In this document: positions 39,424-50,448 of the stretch, piece by piece
How positions within the stretch are numbered: the stretch's first letter is position 1
Layout: each line of letters begins with the position of its first letter
Assembly (NCBI GenBank): GCA_035494735.1
Contig: DATJGS010000011.1
Location: forward strand, 1 to 64,000
DNA: 64,000 bases
From: DATJGS01 sp035494735
Lineage (GTDB): Bacteria > Eisenbacteria > RBG-16-71-46
Direction: 5' to 3'
Translations under genes and position numbers: made by a program
Notes under the pieces: generated by a model
Told to the model about the DNA's origin: nothing
What the model saw: the letters and a program-made list of their open reading frames with translations, nothing else
Database searches by the model: none

Positions 39424-40209
39424 ATGGCGATCGACGTGTGGCGGGAGAGGCGGGACGTGGCCGCGCGGTTGGCGGGCGCGCGAACGCTATGGCTGGCCAG
39501 CGACTTCGACGGGACGCTGGTCCCGATCCAGGATCACCCGAAGGGTGTGCGGACGACCGCCCGCGCGCGCGCCGTCCTCGCCCGGTTGGTCGCGACGCCC
39601 GGCATCCGCCTGGCCGTCCTTTCGGGGCGGCGGCTGGCGGATCTGGAACGTGTGGTCGGCGTCCGTGGGGCGTTCCTGTCGGGGCTCGGAGGCCTGGAGA
39701 CGCGGCGGCCCGGGCAGGAAATCCGGCGTCACGTGCCGGCGCGACGCCGGCTCGATCCCGCTCTGCGATATACGCTCGAGTCCTGGGTCGGCCGGTTCGC
39801 GGGAGCCTGGCTCGAGGACAAGGACCTGTGCTGGGCCATCCACGATCGGGCGGTGTCGGCGGATGCGCGCGTCCGGCTGCGACGCGGCGTGCTGCGCCGG
39901 CTGCGCGCGCCCCGGGTTCGCGCGCGCTGGGTCGTCGGCTGGCGCGTCATCGAGGTCATGCCCGACGTGGACGTCGACAAGGGCGTCGCGCTCAGGGGCT
40001 GGTTGGGGCGTCCTCAGGGAGGGCAGCTCACCGCGTATCTGGGGGACGACGCGAACGATCGGCCGGCCCTTGCCGAGGTTCGATCGCGCCGCGGGATCGC
40101 GGTCGGCGTCGGCGGGCTCCGCGCCCGCTACGCGTTGTCCGGGCCCGCGCGCGTGCTCCAGTTCCTCGAGTGGCTGGCCCTCGAGTGGAAGCGCTCGCGG
40201 GGCGACTAG
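39424..40209 (+). CDS. otsB: Trehalose-6-phosphate phosphatase (HAD family)
   Basis: This is a 261-residue HAD hydrolase of OtsB length. Motif I is ASDFDGTLVPI with the nucleophile Asp. Motif II is at AVLSGR. The OtsB cap contains LSGLGGLETRR and CWAIHDRAV. The final motifs are VDVDKGVALRGWL and AYLGDDANDRPAL with the Mg-binding Asp pair. It removes phosphate from trehalose 6-phosphate made by the divergent OtsA. ATG 39424 has AGAGGA upstream. The last four bases overlap the stop of the convergent Hpt gene. Confidence 0.92.
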   Translation: MAIDVWRERRDVAARLAGARTLWLASDFDGTLVPIQDHPKGVRTTARARAVLARLVATPGIRLAVLSGRRLADLERVVGVRGAFLSGLGGLETRRPGQEIRRHVPARRRLDPALRYTLESWVGRFAGAWLEDKDLCWAIHDRAVSADARVRLRRGVLRRLRAPRVRARWVVGWRVIEVMPDVDVDKGVALRGWLGRPQGGQLTAYLGDDANDRPALAEVRSRRGIAVGVGGLRARYALSGPARVLQFLEWLALEWKRSRGD

Positions 40210-40579
40210 GCGGCGCGAGCCATCGCCAGGCGCAACGCCTGTTCCAGGCGCTGGAACGCGGACGGCAACTCGGCGGCCCGCGCCGTAGCCTCGGCGAAGG
40301 ATTCCGGCACCGAGAGGCGCTCGACTTCGTGACACAGGTGCCCGAGCTCGTCGCCGCCGATCGTGAGGCTGCTGCCTTTGACCGCGTGCGCCGCTTTGCG
40401 CAGCACGTCGGGATCGGAGCCGCGCGCCGCCGCGAGGATCCGCTTCAGCATCTCGGGCGTCGAGTGCAGGAACTCGCCGAGCAGCTCGCGCTCGAACTCG
40501 CGATCGCCGCCCGTCACTTCGCTCAGCCGCTCCTGGTCCAGGACCGTCCAGGGGCCCGCCGTACCGCCATCCGCCGTGC

Positions 40580-40583
<4 letters not shown>
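40206..40583 (-). CDS. Stand-alone histidine phosphotransfer (Hpt) protein
   Basis: This is a 125-residue helical Hpt protein. The phosphorylatable His is in AAHAVKGSSLTIGGDELGHLCHEVE, the classic HxxKGSS motif near residue 67. It passes phosphate between the hybrid kinase receiver and a response regulator, or acts as a sink. ATG 40583 overlaps the stop of the hybrid kinase by four bases (ATGA) with GAGGAGG upstream, so the two are translated together and very probably partner. Confidence 0.88.
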
Positions 40584-42811
<2,228 letters not shown>

Positions 42812-42989
42812 GGAGCGGGCTCCCCGAGGGAGAAATGTGCGCGAAGCCCAAGGGGTGGCGTCCGGTTCCGTGGCCGCCACCCGCGAGCATCGCGTGGACC
42901 GCCCCGCGGCCGAGGGACCGCAGGGGAACGAGTTCCCTCCGATTATCGGCGTTGCGCGGCCCCGGGTTGAGGGTCTTGCCCGGCGATTT

Positions 42990-44999
42990 TCAGCGGCCGG
43001 GTTTGCCCTTCTTGGGGCGGCCGCGCGCCGCCGCCGCGCCGGAGGTGGCCCTTGCGGCAGCGCGCCCGCCCGGTTTGGGTGCCGCGGGCCCGGCCGTCGC
43101 GGACTTGGCGGGGGTCCGGGTGCCGCTGGGACGTGTGCCGGCCGCCCGCGTGGCGGTGGTCCTGGCGGCCGCGGACTTCGTCGCGGCTTGCGTGGCCACG
43201 GACTTCGCGCGCGGAGTCGTTCCCGGCCCGGCCGTCCCCGACGGAACCGGCGCCTGCGCGGCGGGCGCGTGCGCCAGGCCCGGCCGGCGCAGCGCCGCCC
43301 GGAAGCGCTCGAAGGGCAGGGTATTCAGCACGTCACGCGCTTCGATGCCGGCGCGGCGTGCGGCGAACACCCCGAAGCGGATGTTGTCGAGGTGGCGCAC
43401 CGAGTGCGCGTCCGTGTCGATCACGAAGCGCGCGCCCTTGTCCTTCGCGAAGCGCGCGTTCACGTCGCTCAGGTCCGAGCGGTCGGGGTGCGAATTGATC
43501 TCGAGCGCGACGCCGCGCTCGACGGCGCGTTCGAAGACCCGCTCGAGGTCGAATTTCGCCCCGGGGCGCGTGCCGATGATGCGTCCCGTGGGGTGCGCCA
43601 TGGCCATCACTCGGGGATGGTCGAGCGCGCGCAGCACACGCTCCGTGGCTTCGGCCGGCGGCTGGTCGAGTTGCTGATGCAGCGACACGATCACCCAGTC
43701 GAGCAGTTCGAGCCCCTCTTCTTCGAGGTCGAGCGAGCCGTCGGCCAGGATGTCGACTTCGAGTCCGTGCAGCACGTGGATCCCCGGCACCGCGCGACGC
43801 ACCGCCTCGATCTCGCCGACGGACTGGCGCACGCGCGCCGCGTTGAAGCCGTTCGCCATGGCCAGCGACTTCGAGTGATCGGTGATCGCGCAGTACGCGT
43901 AGCCGCGCGCCTGGACCGCGCGCACCATCGCTTCCAGCGTGTCCCGGCCATCCGTGCGGTCGGTGTGCAGGTGCAGGTCCGCGACCAGGTCCTCGAGTTC
44001 GATCAGCTTCGGCAGGCGGCCCTCGCGGGCCTGCGCGATCTCGCCGGTGTTCTCGCGCAGCTCCGGCGGAATCCACGCGAGGTCGAGCGCGCGATAGATC
44101 TCCTCCTCGGTGCGCGCCGCGACCGTCCGCTCGCCGCGCGTGAGCCCGTATTCGTTCAGGCTCATGCCTTTGTCGATCGCGATGCGCCTGAGCTCGATGT
44201 TGTGCGCCTTGCTGCCCGTGAAGTACAGCAGCGCGGCGCCGAACGCCTCGGGCGGCACGTGGCGCACGTCGACCTGCAGCCCGTTCGTGAGACGCACCGA
44301 GGACTTCGTGTCGCCGCGGCCCAGCACGTCCGCGACGCCGGGCGACGTGACGAACGCCTCCATGACGGCTTCCGTCGCGCCGCCGGTGACGAGCAGGTCC
44401 AGGTCGCCGACCGTGTCGCGCCGGCGCCGGAACGAGCCGGCGATCTCGACCTGCTGGACGCCCGCGACCTTGCGCAGGCGCGCCGCCAGCTCCTCGGCGA
44501 GCGCCCACACGCCGCCCAGCAGCAACCGGCCGCTGGCCTCGGCGGAGTACGCGAGCGATTGCAGGATCTTCTTCTCGAGCTTCTCGCCGAAGCCCGGCAG
44601 CTCGCGCAGCTGGCCGGCCTTGGCGGCCGCCTCGAGCGACGCGCGATCCTTGACGCCGAGCGCGTCGAACACCTGGCGCACGCGCTTTGGGCCGAGGCCC
44701 TGCAGCTCGGTCAGCTCGACCATCTCGACCGGGAAGCGCGCCTTCATCTCGTCGTAGAGCGGCGTCGTGCCCGAGCCGAGCAGCTCGCGGATGTGCTGGG
44801 CGAGCCTCTTGCCGATGCCCGGCAGCTTGTCGAGGCCGTCCTCGGCGGCGGCGAGCGCGGCCAGCGGTTCGGCAAGCGATTCGACGACGCGCGCACCTTC
44901 GCGATACGCGCGCACGCGGAACGAATCCGCGCCGTCCAGCTCGAGCATCACGGCCAATTGCGAAAAGACGCGCGCGATGTCCGCATTGCTCAGCGCCAT
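42990..44999 (-). CDS. polX: DNA polymerase X with PHP exonuclease domain and long basic tail
   Basis: This is a 669-residue protein. Residues 1-315 are family X polymerase: two HhH motifs (LPGIGKRLAQHI, LQGLGPKRVRQVF, LPGFGEKLEKKIL) and the nucleotidyltransferase Asp pair in GSFRRRRDTVGDLDLLV with a further Asp in LQVDVRHV. Residues about 335-570 are a PHP domain (DLHLHTDRTDG; ITDHSKSLAMANG; LEVDILADG; MAHPTGRIIG; EINSHPDRSD; IDTDAHSV) giving 3'-5' exonuclease and AP-repair activity. About 100 further residues are only Ala, Thr, Pro, Gly, Ser, Arg and Lys with no acidic residue. Most PolX proteins end near 575, so the tail is an added, probably DNA-binding, extension. It acts in base excision repair. 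Confidence 0.92.
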   Translation of the reverse strand: MALSNADIARVFSQLAVMLELDGADSFRVRAYREGARVVESLAEPLAALAAAEDGLDKLPGIGKRLAQHIRELLGSGTTPLYDEMKARFPVEMVELTELQGLGPKRVRQVFDALGVKDRASLEAAAKAGQLRELPGFGEKLEKKILQSLAYSAEASGRLLLGGVWALAEELAARLRKVAGVQQVEIAGSFRRRRDTVGDLDLLVTGGATEAVMEAFVTSPGVADVLGRGDTKSSVRLTNGLQVDVRHVPPEAFGAALLYFTGSKAHNIELRRIAIDKGMSLNEYGLTRGERTVAARTEEEIYRALDLAWIPPELRENTGEIAQAREGRLPKLIELEDLVADLHLHTDRTDGRDTLEAMVRAVQARGYAYCAITDHSKSLAMANGFNAARVRQSVGEIEAVRRAVPGIHVLHGLEVDILADGSLDLEEEGLELLDWVIVSLHQQLDQPPAEATERVLRALDHPRVMAMAHPTGRIIGTRPGAKFDLERVFERAVERGVALEINSHPDRSDLSDVNARFAKDKGARFVIDTDAHSVRHLDNIRFGVFAARRAGIEARDVLNTLPFERFRAALRRPGLAHAPAAQAPVPSGTAGPGTTPRAKSVATQAATKSAAARTTATRAAGTRPSGTRTPAKSATAGPAAPKPGGRAAARATSGAAAARGRPKKGKPGR

Positions 45000-45140
45000 G
45001 TCGACGGGCTCCAGGGTCGATGGGGACTAGGGGAGGCTGGGGAGCGCCACGCGGCTGGCCGCCCGAGGCGCGGGAACGCCCGCACAGTAGCGGGTGCGGG
45101 CGTGGTCCCGTCAAATGCCGATGACCGCGATACCAGGGGA

Positions 45141-45168
45141 GGCCGGCGACGCCATCGCGCCGCCGGCC
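45141..45168 (-). terminator. Hairpin after the SPFH gene
   Basis: GGCCGGCG (45141-45148) pairs with CGCCGGCC (45161-45168) around a 12-base loop, with a G-U and a G-C pair extending the base. It starts 7 bases past the SPFH stop on the minus strand. Confidence 0.5.
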
Positions 45169-45175
45169 CCTCAAC

Positions 45176-47221
45176 CTAGCTCTGCGTGCCCTTCATGCCG
45201 TCGCGGATCTTGGCGCGCACCGCCTCCACGTCCGCGCTGCGCGTGCCCGATACGCCCGTGTCGCCCGAGATCTTCTCGGACAGCAGCAGCGTCAGCAGCG
45301 CCTCCATGACGTTGCCGGTCGCGGCGCCGCCGCCGTTGCCGTTGTGCCCGCCGCCCACGACGACACGCGGCACCACGTCCACGCCCGAGGTCTGCACGGC
45401 CTCGGCGAAGCGGTTCATGACCTGTTGCGTGAGCTGAAAGCGCGGGCCTCCGTACGCGCGCACCTGCTCCTCGATGGCCATGGCCTGCGCGACGCCGACG
45501 CGCGCCGCGCGCTCCGCCTCGGCGCCGGCCAGCGCCTGGATCTTGCGCGCTTCGCCTTCGCCCATGAGCCGCGTCTTCTCGGCCTCGGCGGTGGCCAGCG
45601 TCTGGATCTTGGCCGCCTCCTGCTGAGCGCGCGCCAGGTCGGCCTTGCCGTTGTTCGACTGCACCTGGATCGACAGCTCCGACTCGGTGATCGAGGTCTG
45701 CTGTTTCGCGCGCGCCTCCGCCTCACGCAGCTCGCGCTCCTTGACCGCCGCGACTTCCTGGCGGTTGTACGTCTCGACCTGCTCGGTCGCGATCTGCCGC
45801 GAGCGGAGCTGGATCAGGATCTGCTCGATGGGACCGCCGTCGGCGCCCGACGTCGGCGTGCCGATCAGCACTTCCTGAAGCTCCAGGTTGTACTGCGAGA
45901 ACTTCTCCTTCATCTGTTCGAGCGCGACGCGCTGGATGTCACTGCGGTCCTGGATCAGCTGGATCAGCGTGCGCGTCTGCCCGACGTTCTTGAAGTACGC
46001 CGAGACCATCGGGTCCAGCGTCTGCTCGACGAGGCGCTTGATGTCGCCGAAGCGCTGGATGACGAGCGGCGCCTTGCGGTAGTCGATGTGCACGACGACC
46101 GACAGCGGCAGCGACGGCTCGAACGCGTCCTTCGTGATCAGCGCGACCTCGGACAGGTTCTCGTCGTACTTGTGCGAGCCGGTCTCGCCCTTCGTCCACT
46201 TGAGGATGAAGTTCGTGGTCGGCACCATGATGACCTTGCCGGCGTACGTATTGAACGCGTACTTGCCCGGCAGCAGCGGCTCGCTCCATACGCCGCGCGT
46301 GCCCTTGAGCACGAGTTCGCCGTGCTTGTACTCGGCGCCCGACAGATCCGTGCCGATTTCGCCGGTGTACGACACGACCACTCCGACGTTGCCGACTTCG
46401 ACGACGGTCTTCGGCACCAGCTCGACCGTCGCGAACAGACGGTTGATGTAATACGTGCCTTCGACCAGCGCCTGCAGCTGGCGCCCGCGCATGCCGCCGG
46501 CGGCCAGGAACTTCTCGGGGTCCTGGAAGCTGTTGTGGAACGTGTCGGCTCGTGTCGCGTCCTCGCCGACCGTCGGCGCGATGATCTGCCCCGGCGGCAG
46601 CGACGGGCCGTCGTGCACGGTCACGATGCCGAGCGAATCGTCCGCGCCCTTGATGATGACCGGCGTGAAGCCCTCGCGTTCGCGGATCAGCGCCGCCATG
46701 CGGCGGAACACCTCGTCCTCGCCCTTCTCGAGCGACAGGTAGTACGGGCGCTCGTCCGTGATGACCACGAACTGCGCGAGGTTCAGCGCGTACGTGCCCT
46801 CGCGCACGATCTTGCGCTGCGGGCCGCGCTGGCCGCCCCTGGCCAGGAACTCGGCCGCGTCCTGGAAGTCGTTCGCCGTGGCGTTCGCGGCCAGCGCCTG
46901 GGACGGCGGTAGCGGCGAGCCGTCGCGCGCGAACACGTAGCCGATCTTGCCCTGGGGAATCGTGACCAGAGGCACGATGTGCACGGCGTACTGGATGGGC
47001 AGCAGGTAATGCAGGCCGCCGCGCAGGACGTGCGGCTGGAACCCAGCCTCGCCCTTGAGCGCGATGACGCCCTTGTCGAGCGAGCCGCGCGGACTGATGC
47101 GCATCTCGACGATGCCCACCTTGTTGTTCGGAATGAAGCGGATGCCGGCGAGCAGGAACCAAACGACGGCGACGACAGCGCCGGACAGCAGCCACTCAAG
47201 CAGGCCCCAACCGATGAACAT
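45176..47221 (-). CDS. SPFH/Band 7 (flotillin-like) membrane protein
   Basis: This is a 681-residue protein. One N-terminal membrane helix (LLSGAVVAVVWFLLAGIRF) is followed by an extended SPFH region that includes an insertion of about 140 residues (two FQDxxxFLAxGGxRGxQ segments, near 110 and 235). The classic SPFH part follows (LSVVVHIDYRKAPLVIQRFGDIKRLVEQTLDPMVSAYF). A long coiled coil rich in Ala/Glu (about 490-610; VKERELREAEARAKQQTSI; AEAEKTRLMGEGEARKIQ) precedes a C-terminal domain with a Gly-rich linker. Such proteins scaffold membrane microdomains and may assemble into large rings. The ATG follows a GGAGTTGAGT. No NfeD-type partner gene is adjacent. Confidence 0.9.
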   Translation of the reverse strand: MFIGWGLLEWLLSGAVVAVVWFLLAGIRFIPNNKVGIVEMRISPRGSLDKGVIALKGEAGFQPHVLRGGLHYLLPIQYAVHIVPLVTIPQGKIGYVFARDGSPLPPSQALAANATANDFQDAAEFLARGGQRGPQRKIVREGTYALNLAQFVVITDERPYYLSLEKGEDEVFRRMAALIREREGFTPVIIKGADDSLGIVTVHDGPSLPPGQIIAPTVGEDATRADTFHNSFQDPEKFLAAGGMRGRQLQALVEGTYYINRLFATVELVPKTVVEVGNVGVVVSYTGEIGTDLSGAEYKHGELVLKGTRGVWSEPLLPGKYAFNTYAGKVIMVPTTNFILKWTKGETGSHKYDENLSEVALITKDAFEPSLPLSVVVHIDYRKAPLVIQRFGDIKRLVEQTLDPMVSAYFKNVGQTRTLIQLIQDRSDIQRVALEQMKEKFSQYNLELQEVLIGTPTSGADGGPIEQILIQLRSRQIATEQVETYNRQEVAAVKERELREAEARAKQQTSITESELSIQVQSNNGKADLARAQQEAAKIQTLATAEAEKTRLMGEGEARKIQALAGAEAERAARVGVAQAMAIEEQVRAYGGPRFQLTQQVMNRFAEAVQTSGVDVVPRVVVGGGHNGNGGGAATGNVMEALLTLLLSEKISGDTGVSGTRSADVEAVRAKIRDGMKGTQS

Positions 47222-47467
47222 GGAGACTCAACTCCTGGGATGTCGGTGCGCGTTCCGTCGCAACCGGCCCGCGGCGGGCCGTCGGATGTCGGCGCACATG
47301 GGTTGCGGGAGCGCGCGGGTGTTTGCGCTCTCCGCTGCCGCAGAAACGAAGGCTAGAAGAACCGGCCCGCGACGCAAGCCGAACCGGCGAAGTCGAGGAA
47401 GCGCCTCGCGCTAGGCGGCCACACAACCCTGACAGTCGCGGGCGGGAGCGGGCCGCGCTCGGCTCCG

Positions 47468-49534
47468 CTACTCCTTGCCGAGGCGCTTCAGGAACGCGCC
47501 TTCGTCGATGACCATGATCTTGAGGCGAGCGGCTTCGGCGAGCTTGGTTCCGGCGCCCGGGCCGGCCACGACCAGCGTCACCTTCTTGCCGACCGAGGAC
47601 GCGATGCGCGCGCCCGCGGCCTCCGCGCGACGCTGCGCTTCGGGGCGGCTCATCTGCTCGAGCGAACCGGTGAACACCATGGTCTCGCCGGCGAACGTCT
47701 GCGGTCCCTTCGCGCGCCGCTCGTGGACCGGCTGGACGCCGGCCTCGACGAGACGCTCGAGCACCTTTCGGTTGCGCGCGCTGTGGAAGAAGTCGACGAC
47801 CGACGTCGCGACCTCGGGGCCGATGCCCTTGATGGCCTGCAGCGCCTCGGCGTCGGCTTCGATGAGCGGCTCGACGGCGCCGAAGTGATCGGCGATCAGC
47901 TTCGCGACCGTCGTGCCGACGTGCTCGATGCCCAGCGCGTACAGGAAGCGGTCGAGCCGCGGGCGCTTGCTGGCCTCGATGGCCTTCCTCAGGTTCTCGA
48001 TGCTCTTCTCCTTGAAGCCCTCGAGGCCCGACAGATCGATCGCCGTGAGCTGATAGATGTCGGAGAGATCCTTCACGAGCTTGTGCTCGATCAACTGGCG
48101 CACCGTCTGGTCGCCGAGCCCGACGATGTCCATCGCGCCGCGCGACACGAAGTGTCCGATGTGGCGTTCGAGCTGCGCCGGGCAGGAGAGGCCGTTCGTG
48201 CAGACGTGGTACGCGCCCTCGCGCTCGACCTTGCCGCCGCACATCGGGCACTTCTTCGGCATCACGAACGGTTCCGTGCCGCGCGGCCGCTTGTCCTTGA
48301 TGACTTCGACGACTTCGGGGATGACGTCGCCGGCGCGGCGCACGCGCACCGTGTCGCCGACGCGCACGTCCTTGCGGTCGATCTCGTCCTGGTTGTGCAG
48401 TGTGGCGCGACTCACGGTGACGCCCGACACGTCGACCGGTTGCAGCAGCGCGACCGGCGTGAGCTTTCCGGTGCGCCCGACCTGGACGATGATGTCGAGC
48501 AGCTTCGTGACCTCGACGCGCGGCGGGAACTTGTAGGCGACGGCCCAGCGCGGGCTGCGCGAGCGCATGCCGAGCGCTTCCTGCCAGTCGCGCCGATCGA
48601 CCTTGATGACGACGCCGTCGATCTCGTAGCGCAGCGAATCGCGCTGCTCGGCCATCTTCTCGTGGAACGCGAGCGCCTCGTCGATGCCGGTGCAGTGGGC
48701 GATCGTCTTCTCGACGTGGAAGCCCCACGCGCGCAGCGCCTCGAGCATGGCGCTCTGGGTCGCGAATCCTTCGGCCGCCGGACGCCGCGCCGCGACCGGC
48801 TCGCCGGCCATGATCTCGTACGCGTAGAAGTCGAGTTTGCGCGACGCGGTGATGGACGGGTCCAGCTGGCGCACCGTGCCCGCCGCGGAATTGCGCGCGC
48901 TCGCGAACGGCTCCTCGCCGGCCTGGATCAGGCGCGCGTTCAGCGCCTCGAACTCGGACAGCGGCATCAGGGCCTCGCCGCGGACGGCGAGCGCGCCGCG
49001 CGGCGGGGACGGCGCCTGGCCCGAGCGCGGCTCGCTGAGGCGCAGCGGCACGGTGCGGATCGTGCGCACGTTCTCGGTCACGTCCTCGCCGACCTCGCCG
49101 TTGCCGCGCGTCGAAGCGCGCACCAGCACGCCGTCTTCATACACGAGTTCGATCGACAGGCCGTCGAACTTGGGTTCGGCGACGTACGTGATGGCCTCGG
49201 CGAACAGCCCTTCATCCGTGCCCAGCGCCTTGCGCACGCGCCCGTCGAACTCGCGGACCTCGTCCGCCTCCATCAGCGAGTCCAGCGACAGCATGGCCTT
49301 CAGGTGCGGCACCTTCTTGAAGGCAGTCCGCATGCCCGACCCGACGCGCAGCGTCGGCGAATCGGGCGCCCGCAGCTCCGGGTGCTCCGTCTCGAGCGCG
49401 ACGAGTTCGTGGAACAACTTGTCGTACTGCGCATCGGAAATGCTCGGCTTGTCGAGCGCGTAGTAGCGATGGTCGTGCTCGCGGATCTCGGCGGCGAGTT
49501 CCTCGATGCGGCGTCGGGCTTCGGTCTTGGTCAT
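47468..49534 (-). CDS. ligA: NAD-dependent DNA ligase
   Basis: This is a 688-residue protein with the full bacterial ligase layout. Domain Ia at the N-terminus (HDHRYYALDKPSISDAQYD) is followed by the adenylation domain with nucleophile Lys122 in EPKFDGLS, then an OB fold (LTPVALLQPVDVSGVTVSRATLHN). A four-Cys zinc finger starts at CPMCGGK, HhH repeats follow (FGAVEPLIEADAEALQAIKGIG) and a BRCT domain closes the protein (FAGETMVFTGSL). It seals nicks in replication and repair. ATG 49534 fits the family start; the longer frame upstream is not conserved-looking. Confidence 0.96.
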   Translation of the reverse strand: MTKTEARRRIEELAAEIREHDHRYYALDKPSISDAQYDKLFHELVALETEHPELRAPDSPTLRVGSGMRTAFKKVPHLKAMLSLDSLMEADEVREFDGRVRKALGTDEGLFAEAITYVAEPKFDGLSIELVYEDGVLVRASTRGNGEVGEDVTENVRTIRTVPLRLSEPRSGQAPSPPRGALAVRGEALMPLSEFEALNARLIQAGEEPFASARNSAAGTVRQLDPSITASRKLDFYAYEIMAGEPVAARRPAAEGFATQSAMLEALRAWGFHVEKTIAHCTGIDEALAFHEKMAEQRDSLRYEIDGVVIKVDRRDWQEALGMRSRSPRWAVAYKFPPRVEVTKLLDIIVQVGRTGKLTPVALLQPVDVSGVTVSRATLHNQDEIDRKDVRVGDTVRVRRAGDVIPEVVEVIKDKRPRGTEPFVMPKKCPMCGGKVEREGAYHVCTNGLSCPAQLERHIGHFVSRGAMDIVGLGDQTVRQLIEHKLVKDLSDIYQLTAIDLSGLEGFKEKSIENLRKAIEASKRPRLDRFLYALGIEHVGTTVAKLIADHFGAVEPLIEADAEALQAIKGIGPEVATSVVDFFHSARNRKVLERLVEAGVQPVHERRAKGPQTFAGETMVFTGSLEQMSRPEAQRRAEAAGARIASSVGKKVTLVVAGPGAGTKLAEAARLKIMVIDEGAFLKRLGKE

Positions 49535-49714
49535 GGGCGGAAGGGCGGGGTCCGTCGGAGCGAATGCGCCATGGCGGGAGGGTAGCGAGCGCGCCCGCGA
49601 GTCGCAACGCGGTGGCGCCGGCGCGCTCGGGCGCTCCACTCGCGCCCGAGCTTCGCCCGCGCTACATTCGTCCCGACCCCCATCTCACACACCCCGCAGG
49701 AGGAGCCTCACCCG

Positions 49715-50164
49715 ATGGAACGCACCACACCCCGTCCCGCGACCCGCAGCGTCTACGCGGAGGCGGCGCGCGCCGCGCTCGTCAAACTCGTCCCCGAAGC
49801 CCGGACCGGCGCGGCGTCGTGGCACATCGGCCCCGGCTCGGTGTGGGTGGGCTGGTCGCACAGCGATGACCGCTGGGTCGCGTTCGGCCTGCGCCGGCAC
49901 CTCGACTGGGTCACCGGCGAGGTCGCGTTGGCCGAGGCCAAGTGCGACCCCGAGACGCTGCCGCTCTGGATCGGCGAGGGCGAACTGCCCGACATGACGG
50001 GCCTGCGCGTCCGGCTCGGGGTGCTGCTCGACGAAGCGGACCGCTGGTGGCCGGCCGGCTCCGACGCGCGCGCGCTCGCGGCGCAGCTGGAATCGATCGT
50101 GCTCCAGCTTCGCGTCAAGGCCCAGTCCCGCGTGCTCAGGCCGCGGAGACCCGAAGAGCGCTAA
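49715..50164 (+). CDS. Hypothetical protein, possibly a DUF5655/YdhG-like fold
   Basis: This is a 149-residue cytoplasmic protein. Central features are AASWHIGPGSVWVGWSHSDDRWVAFGLRRHLDW and a C-terminal amphipathic helix (ALAAQLESIVLQLRVKAQ) ending in a basic tail. No signal peptide, membrane helix or catalytic motif is visible, and I do not recognise a family with confidence. The start has AGGAGGAG 11 bases upstream. The stop interlocks with that of the convergent MoaD-like gene in four shared bases. Confidence 0.7.
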   Translation: MERTTPRPATRSVYAEAARAALVKLVPEARTGAASWHIGPGSVWVGWSHSDDRWVAFGLRRHLDWVTGEVALAEAKCDPETLPLWIGEGELPDMTGLRVRLGVLLDEADRWWPAGSDARALAAQLESIVLQLRVKAQSRVLRPRRPEER

Positions 50165-50442
50165 CCGCCGCTCACCGCCGGGACGATCGCGATCTCCGAG
50201 CCCGGCGCGAGCGGCGTGTCGAGGCCGCCGGTCCAGCGAATGCTCTCGTCACCGACGAACACGTTGACGTGCGGGCGCGTCTCGCCGGTCTCCGTGACGA
50301 CGCGGTCGCGCACCCCGGGATGCCTCGTCCACAGCAGCACGAGCGCGTCGCGCACGCTCGGCGGCGATTCTTCGAACGCGACGCGCGACGCGCCGGCGGT
50401 GAACTCGCGCAGGTAGCCGGGCACCAGAAACGTCACCGCCAT
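50161..50442 (-). CDS. MoaD/ThiS-like ubiquitin-fold protein ending in Gly-Gly
   Basis: This is a 93-residue beta-grasp protein. The sequence runs VTFLVPGYLREFTAG near the start, VRDALVLLWTRHPGVRDRV in the helix and GSEIAIVPAVSGG at the very end. The free C-terminal Gly-Gly is what is thiocarboxylated or conjugated in MoaD, ThiS and SAMP proteins. No MoaE, MoeB or protease partner is in the window. It lies 6 bases after the BNR propeller gene on the same strand, so the two form an operon. Confidence 0.85.
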   Translation of the reverse strand: MAVTFLVPGYLREFTAGASRVAFEESPPSVRDALVLLWTRHPGVRDRVVTETGETRPHVNVFVGDESIRWTGGLDTPLAPGSEIAIVPAVSGG

Positions 50443-50448
50443 CCGCGG

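Noticed and set aside
45000..45140. Promoter or small gene upstream of polX
   Set aside because: No paired -35/-10 hexamers or convincing reading frame were found.
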